Source of the DNA: Rhabditoides inermis
Lineage: Eukaryota; Nematoda; Chromadorea; Rhabditida; Rhabditidae
Direction of reading: 5' to 3'
NCBI GenBank assembly: GCA_963966185.1
Contig: CAWZYM010000401.1
Span: 186,001-250,000, forward strand
Length of the DNA: 64,000 bases
Shown one piece after another: positions 20,673-31,000 of this stretch (the first letter of the stretch is position 1; the number at the start of each line of letters is the position of its first letter). The translations under genes were made by a program, and so were the position numbers. The notes below the pieces were generated by a model, which had not been told where the DNA came from, did not search any database, and saw only the letters and a program-made list of their open reading frames with translations.

Positions 20673-22384
20673 CCACCTATACAGTAGACAGAAAACGAGC
20701 ACTGCCATGATAAACCACCAGTCGAAAAAGTGTCGATCAGAGACCAGAGAGATACCGAGGAACACAAATATCAGCGAGTCGGCGCTGAAAATGAAATGTT
20801 TTATGAAGCAGCATTTATCAAAGTGATTATACGTTGTTTTACTCGTTTTCGTTGAACGTTTGCTCATATTCATATACCATTGCGAAATATTTATTGTTAA
20901 TGCTATACTTAATGTTCACTGTTACTGAAACGTGTGATTGCATCAAATATATTACGTAGTAGCGTGGGAAATGTTTTGTGTTTTCACATGATGTTTTCAC
21001 ATGAGGGATTAAGATTAAGTGTCACTTTTTTGTTCTATTCACTCCCGTGACGTCACTCGTTCAACAGAATAACAATCCAACAGCCTCGCTCTCGCACGGC
21101 CCATTACTCCCAAAGCCTACAATCAGCTTGAAAAAAGAGATTCGACAAAAGTTTGAGGGGTTAAAAAAACATAGACAAGTAGACTCCCACAAAGCCTGCA
21201 ATCAGATGGAAAAATTAGAATCAACGAAAGGGCGAGCGTTCAAAAAATGAATAGACCAGACTCACTATGACGAGGCCATCTTGAAGACGTACTCGCAGAC
21301 AAACGTCGTCTGTTCGGTGCAGTTGCCCTTCATGTAGTTCTTGATCAGAATGCCGCACGTTACGATACTGCAACGACAGTAAAATCTCTAACAAAGAAAT
21401 AAACATAAACAAAACCACTAAAATCACTCACTCCAGAATAGAAAGAGGCATAAATACACTGCGTGTATGCAAAACCACTCCCTCAAGGAACAAAAAAAAG
21501 TGAATGAAGAAAATAGAAATGACTGAAAATCCCAAAAAATCTCTCGCACAAGGAAACCGAAAGTGAAAAATGAACATAAAAAGTATAAAACACATACACA
21601 AGGATGCCCAAAGTGGAACAACAAAAAAAAACAATAAAAATAAAAAGACATACGCGAGGATTCCGGAGAGGTGCATGGCGTCTGTGAGGAGGTAGGTGAT
21701 GAGCGGCAGCACGATCATATTCACCGGCTGCGCCATCTGGTTCTCCACCATCATCCTGCAACCACCAGTTTACAAGTGTAGTTGACCTGTTGACCTCTCT
21801 TCCTTTCTTTCTGATGAAAATTCACTAGTTGTTAATGTTGTGTGGATCCCGAGCACCCACTGATTTTCTTTCGAAAAACCACATTTCCCCGACTCAATAT
21901 ACAGCTCGAAAATGAACTGCTTGACACTACGGTCTACTGTATACGACCCACCTGGATATGAGCGCAGTAATAACTCGATTCGGAATTGAGGAATCTCCAC
22001 CATTTTGCTATATTTTGAACCCACAGTCACTCACAATGTCTCCCATAAAGTCATAAATATATAAAACAATAATATAAACGTCCCACCTTCACTAACCTCG
22101 TCAGCCTACCTGTCTTTCCCCGGCGTTAGCCTATGTAAATAGCTCTAGCATCTTAGGCACTACTGTATGCTTCATATCATCATGATTGTGTTGTCATATT
22201 CAGATATAACGATTCCGGATAAACGATTGATTGATTGATTGATTGATTCTCCCACCTGGATATGAGCGCGGTGAACAGGCCGCCGACGACGCCGTTGAAG
22301 ATTCCGCCCACCGACACCTTGCCAAAGTCCACCACCGCCAGACCGTAGCTGAATGCGGAAGGTGGAGAAGGGGGAGAACGAGAG

Positions 22385-22428
<44 letters not shown>

Positions 22429-22807
22429 CCACAGAGAGAGAGGGGAGGGAGAGAAAGAGAGACGCTGACCTGGCCATGTCGGGCGCGGCATCGGACGCGG
22501 CCACCATGTGTGTGATGGTGTGATAGAGGACGACTGTGACAGCATCGTTCAGCAGCGACTCCCCAAACACCGAGATGTACAGCAGCTCGTTCACGTGGAT
22601 GTCCTAGAAGGGAACACATTATATATATATATCGGAATTACCCCCTACGTAACAGAGTAATCTCTTGAATCGGGGAAGAGCTATTTTTACATTTACCTTT
22701 ACTGCCAGGATCAAAGAAGTGAACACATGTCACATGTTGTCGCGCAAATTATCATTCGCACCCTCTTTCTAGGTATTTTTTCTCTCTAGCACGAGGGATG
22801 GAGAGAG

Positions 22808-22864
<57 letters not shown>

Positions 22865-23207
22865 TAGAGATAGAGATATCGCGGGGAGCGACAAAGGCTA
22901 CACGTTGGACGCTGGACACTATGCGCCGAGAGACAACAAAAATTGAAAAAAGAGAAAAAAAAGAAGATGACTCACCTCGAACACTGACAGCACGGCTACG
23001 GGGTCGACGGCGCATATGAGGGTGGAGAAGATGGCAATGTGGCCGAACGAGAGCGGCAGGGCAAAGCTGCCGCGCATAAAGTAGAGCGACGTCGCTGCAA
23101 CGAGGGGTACTGTATTCACGACCTCTCTCTCTATCAGCGCATCAGCACCCCTCCGTCACAATATGTGACTTGCAAATGTCATGTTCGCTGCGCGAGTGGC
23201 ATTTGCG

Positions 23208-23303
<96 letters not shown>

Positions 23304-24533
23304 ATCTAGCGCCACTGTGAGACGCGCTCACCGGTAAATGCCACCTTCCCAGTAACAGTGAAAAATAAAAGCAGAGAGCTCTAATTTGCGCGCATCAAAA
23401 ACCACCAGGTACTCGTTATCCCTACAAAGTGCACGATGTTGTTGATGTGCAGTCGATCATATGTTGTCGCCGCCTTCTGCGATAAGCGCGAGCGATTGTG
23501 GAAAATGGACAAGGATTGAAGAACACCCCGGGAAAAGAAATGGACAGCACTCACCGATAGCGCTCGTGTTGAAGAGCGTGCCCACCACCGCATACGTGAC
23601 GATCGTGCCAAAATTCTGAAATGTGTCGTTGAAGCTACCGAAAAAAGTTTCTCCTCGACTATAAAGCTATTGGTTGATTGAGTCCCAAGCAAGATTATTG
23701 AAATCCCCTAATCCCCTAATCCGCGGTAGCGACATCACTTTACCAGAAAGAAGTCCTTGTTCTTGAGGAAATAGCCGGCTTCGAGCACGATAAAGGGAAG
23801 TAGGTAGACAAAGAACCAGTCGGGCTTGAGGTAGATCTGCAACCGACCACCCACGTTGAGGGAGAGTACAAAGGGAGGAGAGAGGGAGAGAGAGAGAGAG
23901 AGGGAGAGAGAGAGAGAGAGAGAGACTCACCTCCTCGCCAGGAAACACCCACGACAGTATGAGGCCCATAACTGTGCCGAACATGATGAGCAGTGAACTG
24001 TGCGGGATCGAGTGACACAACGCGAATCCTACAACAACATCAAATCCATTACGCCCCCAATCTTGATGGAAAATTTGCATATTTGCCTATTTTCATTCAA
24101 ATTGTGTTCGACCGTATCTATTCTAACCACATCGATACGTTGAAATGGAGAATACAGACCATCAAAAATCGGCGACTCACCGGATTTGAGGAATCCCATC
24201 GAGGTGATGGTGACGAGTAGAATGAGCGGACCGGCGACATGGTGCACGTCAAACTTGATAAACTCCTGCAACCGATGACGTCATATAATGTATGCAAATG
24301 AGGGCAGACCCAGTCCTGGCAGGGGCACATGGGTCGTCGCATGTTTTCGTGGAGACAAGGTGACAGTGTGTAAATGTCAATCTATCAATCGCGCCTCTCC
24401 TCTACCCGGTACGGGCGATAGCTACCAGGAACGCCACGCATTCCTTGCAGAGTGCAAGTGCATTATCAACTGCCATATACTCGCTACTCCTCTACTCATC
24501 CCCTTGATGTCTCAAGATGACGAGAGAGGGGGG

Positions 24534-24566
<33 letters not shown>

Positions 24567-24988
24567 AGGATGCTACTAATCGATGTGCGACACTGTCACC
24601 TTGCACATCGCCCCGCACAGCATGAGATTCATTCCCCCTGTTTCGCAAAAAAGAGAGAGAATGATGACGAGTTGAAAAAAGCGAGGCGCGTACACGGACA
24701 TTTTTCCAAAATTGGAGTGCGCACTTAAAACGCAACATAATAACGAAGAGTGGTCCAACGGAAACGGAACGCATTCACCAAGAAAAAAAGAATCGACGCA
24801 AAGACTCGGTACATGTTTGTGCTATTGATGATTGATACCATATGGATGAACTATTATTAATATTACAAAGCACTCACAAAGGTGGAGGCGGTGTGGTTGT
24901 TGGAGAACTCGTAGGTGTAGAGGTCGCCGCCGAGGTTGCGCGAGACGATCTCATCCACGAGCGGCCGCGCGTCCTCCGTATCGTTCAT
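15939..24988 (-). CDS. Na+/H+ exchanger (SLC9/NHE family)
   Basis: Electroneutral Na+/H+ exchangers swap external Na+ for cytosolic H+. Transport-domain exons include 24181-24265, 23931-24028, 23744-23836, 23555-23615, 22976-23094, 22470-22603, 22256-22348, 21654-21755, 21266-21367, 20677-20784, 20533-20605, 20114-20203 and 19783-19878; cytosolic-tail exons continue to a stop at 15939-15941. Family hallmarks are [10 protein letters not shown] in TM4, [27 protein letters not shown] with the acidic ion-site residues, a Ser-Ala-Asp-Ser-Leu-Ile stretch leading to FVFLGIS, and [12 protein letters not shown]. The TM4 core reads LLPFI where the family normally has LLPPI. The regulatory tail is Ser- and Arg-rich. 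The earliest exon read is 24878-24988 ([14 protein letters not shown]...); no signal exon is certain, so the true start may lie upstream. The intron after 19783 appears to use a GC donor. Introns carry GA repeats, that is CT on the sense strand. Confidence 0.9.
16352..16408 (+). repeat. GTGAACCA 8-bp tandem repeat
   Basis: About six to seven head-to-tail copies of AGTGAACC with one variant, within an NHE tail intron next to an acceptor. Confidence 0.85.
17063..17084. repeat. Dispersed GC-rich palindrome, copy 2
   Basis: Core AGAGGGCGC-TGGC-GCGCCCTCT followed by CTAATT, within an NHE intron and inverted relative to copy 1. Confidence 0.7.
17400..17625. repeat. Degenerate GGGACCAC/GGGACAAC repeat field
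   Basis: Ten or so loosely spaced words such as GGGACAACTCA, GGACAACACAGG and GGGACCACACAGG share a pattern with the 3' end field at 15826-15960. It lies in an NHE intron. Confidence 0.55.
17929..18029 (-). repeat. ~168-bp TATA-bounded repeat, copy 5, truncated
   Basis: Only the part from GCCTCTCTTGTTTTGCGCGC to GAGCATAGAACTATAG is present; the other end is missing. In an NHE intron. Confidence 0.85.
19254..19432. repeat. Tandem ~95-bp duplication seeded by AAT arrays
   Basis: The block GAATCCGAACGTGTCAATCA plus the following AAATGAATCATT occurs twice (from 19254 and from 19347), each followed by an AAT array. It spans an NHE intron. Confidence 0.85.
22390..22455 (+). repeat. GA microsatellite in NHE intron
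   Basis: (GA)n on the plus strand, CT on the sense strand of the minus-strand exchanger gene. Similar arrays are at 18480-18608, 20625-20670, 22808-22868, 23878-23925 and 24525-24566. Confidence 0.95.
23209..23301 (+). repeat. GT microsatellite
   Basis: About 45 uninterrupted GT units in an NHE intron. Confidence 0.97.
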
Positions 24989-26388
24989 CTCCAACAACAA
25001 CAACGACGCCGCGCCAGCGCCACCTTAACCAGTAACATCATGGATACGGTTTTAAAAACACGAAATACAAAGAGATTATAGCAGTATACGACAAAACGAA
25101 ACTTATCGGGGCAGGATGTATTATGCAGACAAGATTCCGACAACACAAATCTGAACGCTGGCAGGATAGATTGTGCGAAGACGCGACGCAGGCGATTACA
25201 GAAATGGTATGAGGGTCTCATCGGTGCGCCGCCATTTCGCGACGGCGACCCAAAGGGCACCGAGTGATACGACTAAGTGCGATGGAAAAGAGTGCATGGG
25301 AGAGCGCATGCAAAGTGGTTGCGAGGATGAAAGGGCGGGAGGACTTGGAGACAAAGACAAGCCTGCTGCAGCGGCTGCCTTTCGCGCCAGAGTGCGCGAG
25401 ACTATCCACCACCGGGGGTGAGACAGAGAGTGACGAGACAGCGCGCACTCACGCGAGACGACAGACAGCGCGAATCGGCGTAGAGAGCGTGGGAACCGGC
25501 GCGCGCAAGCGGGAGGGCGCAGTCGAGTGCGCAATAGGTGAAAGGATAGTGATTAGAGGCTTTTGCCCCCGTGAGGAGGGTATTATGAGAATGTGATAAT
25601 GCGAGCCCGGAGCCTGATCGATGAGTGCACCAGTAAACAGCGACGGTTGTTGTGTCAGAGGAGGGAGATGGAGGAAGTGAGCATAGATGAGAAAGCGGCA
25701 GGTGGCGGCGGCAGCGGCGGGCTGACCCAAGCGATCACATCATGTCTCCCGCCGCACAGAATCACAACACTCACTCTCTCTCTCTCTCCCTCACGACAAG
25801 AGAGAGAGAGAAAACGTCTGGTCAGTCTGGGCCCAGGCAAAAACGAGAGAGAGGAGTCGACACTGTGTGTATGTGTGACGAGCCGCGCCGCACACCGTGC
25901 TTCATTGTGCGTGAAATGCGGACGCATTCGAGCAGCAAAGAGAGAGAGGGAGAGAGGGAGAGAACGAGATACAGACAGTCGCATACATCGCGATGACGAT
26001 GATGCCATATATAGCAAATCGATGCGATTCAAAAAGAAGGGGGAAAAGCTGGTGAGGCGAGAGAGTATATGGCGAGAGCGAGGGGTTGAGGGGCGCGCGC
26101 GTCAGAAATCAAACACTGGCTGGGTGGGCGCCGTCCGCGGCGCGCGGCGCTCACAATATCCACAACGCAAAGAGAGAAATGGAGCGAGCCACGACGGAAG
26201 AGAGCCTATCAGCCCACACGATCTGCACACGCGACACCGGAGAGAGAGAGAGGGAGGGAGAGAACGTCTACCAGTAAGCGAGCCGGCGCAAATGTAATCA
26301 CCCCACGTGCCGACGCCGCCAAGACTCACCACACCAGCCTCCTCACTCACTCACTCACTCACTCACTCACTCACTCTCTCTCGCTCTC

Positions 26389-26456
<68 letters not shown>

Positions 26457-27360
26457 CTTCCCGCGCAATCCGATCCATCGGAGGTTCCTCCATCCACTCA
26501 CCGGAGTGAATGTAAACACACGACGTTATCAGCAAGGTCAGCGTATCAAGAACGAGAGAAAACACACTAGCTATCAGCTTCACTGCCGTCCGGTAGACAC
26601 AATAGCACAACAGCAGTAGAGGGCGGACGAGTGTAGGAGGAGGAGGAGGACGAAGAGTGGGGAAAACGCGGGCGTTTTATTGTGGCAGGCCAGAGCAGAG
26701 GCGCAGATGTTGGAGTCACTAGGCCAGCAGAGACAAGACGCAACCACACAACTGTCGAGGCCAATGTGTGTGTGTGTGTCGGATAGAACTCGACATAATA
26801 CGTCCCACTCCCCCTACATTTATACAATGACTGGCTATTTGATTGTGCCTTATCAATGATTCAGCCAGTGGGCGCAGCGCGTATCAGATTTTTGAGGATC
26901 AGACTCAATCAGACAGCTATTCGCCTGCCGCTCCGAGAACCGGACAGAAATAGCATATTTTGGGAATATTGCGCGGCTGCGTGCGATATTTGGGTGGGCA
27001 CTGAGAGCGCATAAATATCAAAAACATTCGTGGTTTCTCTCCGTTCGCTCCGCGAGTGGCGTTGAGTCATGTAATATTCATGATTCACACCTAAAAGCAC
27101 TCCATTCCATCACACCTGGATACAGTCCAGAATAGGGATAACACGGCGACTCGGATAAAAGGACTATCCTGTCGCCCCAATTGTCACTTCATCGTCTTTA
27201 ATATCTCAAACAGGCACATCATCTTCAGCCCATCTCCTCCGATATCCATCCAAGATAATAAAGTCAGCCTATATCTGCAGCTATCGCAACCGATTGAAAA
27301 CTATCCCATACTTATCAGAGAACATAGCTGCATCTATCAAATTTATCAAAAACTTTTACA
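24989..27360. other. Upstream region of NHE: repeats, no confident gene
   Basis: Rich in GA/CT runs and a CACT array (26340-26460) with many low-complexity frames on both strands. Two minus-strand segments end at good donors (CCG|GTGAGT near 26500 and GTG|GTGAGTC near 26330) and could be 5' exons of the exchanger, but neither shows an ATG and a conserved protein. I therefore annotate no gene. Confidence 0.5.
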
Positions 27361-27476
27361 TTATGCGAGGTGCTCCACCTCCGGCTCGAAGCTGTGGAGC
27401 CGACGCAGCAGGTCGTCCTTCTCCCGTCGCAGCTCCTCGTTCTCCTCCTTCACCCAGCTCCAGCTCCCTCCGCAAT
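27361..27476 (-). CDS. Terminal coiled-coil (leucine-zipper-like) exon
   Basis: After the acceptor TTTGCATGCAG the minus strand first reads LRRELEL in one frame. After one extra G it continues VKEENEELRREKDDLLRRLH in another frame, ending SFEPEVEHLA and TAA (27361-27363). Together the two pieces form an uninterrupted heptad pattern, so a one-base insertion in a G run (CTGGGTG) probably broke the frame. It could be the last exon of the gene whose upstream exon is at 40981-41211, with the 13.4-kb transposon between them. Similarity to bZIP zippers is only general; no basic region is seen. Confidence 0.45.
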
Positions 27477-27517
27477 CTGCATGCAAATCACGTGTACACA
27501 AAACTTTACGAAAACGA

Positions 27518-27545
27518 CTCCGAAGATTTTCGTTAACCTATCTGC
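27518..27545 (+). repeat. Left terminal inverted repeat of the 13.4-kb transposon
   Basis: 28 bp that exactly reverse-complement 40855-40882. Beyond this point the two sides diverge at once outside and become only loosely similar inside. Confidence 0.93.
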
Positions 27546-28005
27546 GGGATAAGCTTTTGAGAAACACTAATTTCCGTATAGCAAAGGTTTATTTCGGGGT
27601 AACAGTCATGTGATATGCTCCTTACCCAGAAATTAAGCTACGCCCTTTATGGTTGATAGTATACGGTAATGAAATGTTTTCGAGAAACACTAATTTCAGT
27701 TTTACTTAAGCTAATTGTGGGGTAAGGTCGCATCTCACTCTTCACTTAAGCGGAAATTAGGTTAACGTATAAAGGCGTATGTTATTTTCAGCATAACGTT
27801 AACCGGAAATTATCTTACTGAAGGAAGATTTCGAAAAGAACGATACATGTGGTGTCACGTAATTTCGAAATCAATTTTTTTCGAGTTGATATATTTATTG
27901 TTAACTTATGGTTTTCGGTATCCCCTTTAAACAAACTATATTTTTTTGTTTCCAATTTGTATGCGATCCTGTGTTTGAAATAAATTCAACTAGAACGTTA
28001 TAGTC

Positions 28006-31000
28006 ATGAACGAAAAACGGAAAAGGAGCAAGAACAACATAGAACAAGGTGAGTTGCAATTTTTTTATTTCGTTCTTATCGTTTTATTCAGTTTTGAGAG
28101 GTTCCTGGAAGAAGGCGGCCAACGATTCCGATCGATACTTCTGTGCTGGTTCCAGTGGTCCGGGGGGACCTGGTGGTGCAGGCGGTTCCGGTGGTCCTGG
28201 TGGTGCAGGCGGTGGTCCGGTGGTCCTGGTGGTCCCGCGGGTCCAGGTGGTCCAGGTGGTCCCACGGGTCCTGGTGGTCCAGGTGGTCCCGCGGGTCCAG
28301 GTGGTCCCGCGGGTCCTGGCGGTCCTGGTGGTCCCGCGGGTCCTGGTGGTCCCGCGGGTCCTGGTGGTCCCGCGGGTCCTGGTGGTCCCGCGGGTCCTGG
28401 TGGTCCCGCGGGTCCTGGTGGTCCCGCGGGTCCTGGTGGTCCCGCGGGTCCTGGTGGTCCCGCGGGTCCTGGTGGTCCCGCGGGTCCTGGTGGTCCCGCG
28501 GGTCCTGGTGGTCCCGCGGGTCCTGGTGGTCCCGCGGGTCCTGGTGGTCCCGCGGGTCCTGGTGGTCCCGGCGGTGGCGGGCCGGGCGGTCCCGGTGTTC
28601 GTCCTGCGAGTACGGCATGGACAGCTGCGTACGACGACAAGCTACTCGAGCTGACTGTCCGGGACATTTTCGAGGGTCGGTCTCCGGAAGATATTCGCAG
28701 ATCAATCGAAGAGGTATTGATTAAAAAACCTTATTTTTGTTTGCCCATTATATTCATTTCCAGGCGGAGAAGCGAGCAAGAAATGGAGTGCAATATACAT
28801 ACGCTGAAGAACTCGAACTGTATGAGAACATACTTTCGATGAACCGTGTTCGGGAGACAATTTATTGCGCCAAGTGTGATTCTCCTCTCTCCAAGTCGAC
28901 TGACCGTTGTTCTTCGAACAGCTGCTCTGTCCCACTACGAAACTACCACAAGTTGGTTCTTTTTAATATCTTTGTGACGAAACATTACATTACATTACAG
29001 AAATTTCATGACATAATCATATAAGAGGTTGTCGTGAGCCATTCTTGGATATTAAAAAGTTGTTATTTCATTCCTGTCTGACCGTGGACCGAGAACTGCC
29101 GTATTGTGGGAATATAGGAATCCCTTTATTCTTTTTACGGACACTGTTTGCAAAAATATTATTCATGTGTTTAGTATTTGTAGTATTCATGTGTTTAGGA
29201 AGACCAACGACATTGGCGCCAACTGTTCCAGCCGACCCCAGAAGAGGAGTGACGAGTTCAGGAACATCTCTGCGTTCTCTTTCCATGACACACTCCACAT
29301 TGTCAAGATACTGGAAAACAACTTCGAGGTGGGCGCCGAATCAAAATGTTTTTTTTTGCTGTAAGAAGGTGGTGATAAAATCATCAAAAATGCTAACTAC
29401 TTTCAACTTATTTCGCAACACACAAATATTTAGCAGCAAGAATCAATATTTATAATGGATCGATATAAATTCATATTGGTTCGAAAATGAATTCATGTCG
29501 AAATGTATCGAAAAGAACATTCTGCCAAAGTTCTTTTTTTTGTGAAAAGAGTTATAGTAGGTCCCCCGTTTTCGCGGTCCTCTAATTACGAGAAATGACG
29601 CAGACACCAACCAGACAATCGGTCGATTATGGAAATGATCTTTATTCCAAGGGGTGATTGCCGGTTTTGTCGAATATCTTGACCATGAAGGAAAAATCTT
29701 CAAATTTTGCTACGTAGGTTTGTTTGTATGCCTATCAAGTATGCGCTCATAAATTTTTGTGAAATTTTATTTAATACGAACCGAGTTATTTCCAAACTTG
29801 TGTACAAAATGGGGCATAACTGCGAGTTGGAATGTAGCTCAACTCTGATACAGAATCAGAGTACTCTAATGGGAGGAAGAATCCATGGTTATACATGTTC
29901 AGTTTTTTTCACTAGAAAACGGTTTATCAATGCGAATAAATCTAAATTACGAAGACGTCACGTACTCGTTTTTGCCTGAGGCTATTGGTATTCAATTTGG
30001 GAACAATTCAATCACATTTAGATCACTTTTCAAAATATGACGCGGTTACGGTAGTTGCTGCGCTGGTGGCACAGTTCATTATCCTACATTACGTATGCAA
30101 TTTCATCTCATTCACACCGCTAACCGGTCTAGAAAGTAAAAAATGAACTAGCGAAACGCGTCTGGTATCTCAATTTATCAGTCGGGACTGTCACATCTCG
30201 TATTCCATTTTTCGTTTCGGCGGACCGCGAAAACGGGAGACCCACTATATAGGGTATCCCCCCGTTCACGGTACGGCAGCCATCTCGCCGCATATTTTCC
30301 AGATATCATTTTATCGCATCTAATCGCGCTATCGGTCCGCGCAAGACCATTCGACCGCGCGATTCGCGCGCTTTGCGGTCTGATTTTAGGGAAATGAAGG
30401 TGATTTGCAATTCTAATGAAGCATAGTTCTTCACCTTCCAGAGCTTATAACTCTTTCCGGAGTTGATGAATTTTTCCAATTTTTGGATATGTGGTGTGAA
30501 TCCACAGTTTCAAGAGAAGTCTAGATTTCGATTTTTGAATTTTGATCTAGTTTTCTTGTTATCAAACGATAACCACATTTTTGAGTCTATTCAATAGGTG
30601 AAATCTAGAAAACTTAATAACTCACTTCAAACCCATGCTACGAATATACGTCAAACAAGACATGTGGCCATTCTAATGGCCAGATCAACTATCAGATCAA
30701 CTACATAATGCTAGACAAAAGTCGTGTAAAAAGAAGTTAATGTAATTACTGAAGTTGAAGGACGAATTGAATGAAACAGTTTTAGTGTGTTCTACAACAT
30801 CACGACTTCCTTCATCGTCATGGACCAGGAACTTCTCGTACTCATGCTGGTTTCTACCCTAACTTTGTCAACAACTTGGAGACCCAAGCTGAGTTCAACC
30901 GCAACTTGCTGAACATCCAGCTCACTCTGGGCGCCGACGGCGTCGTATTTCAAGACCATTCTCGGTATGTGTTTATTTGCGGAGTCTTAAGTTCATAAAA

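Noticed and set aside
23200..23320. Val-Cys repeat open frame
   Set aside because: Pure GT microsatellite in an intron of the exchanger.
25264..26297. Plus-strand frames upstream of the exchanger
   Set aside because: Arg/Glu-rich low-complexity translation with no splice logic or family resemblance.
26371..26610. Possible signal-peptide exon of the exchanger
   Set aside because: Ends at a good donor and is hydrophobic, but there is no ATG in frame and no conserved match, so it was not annotated.
28065..28705. Antisense Gly-Pro-Pro collagen-like frames
   Set aside because: Reverse-strand reading of the minisatellite. Splice sites and conserved downstream transposase sequence support only the plus strand.
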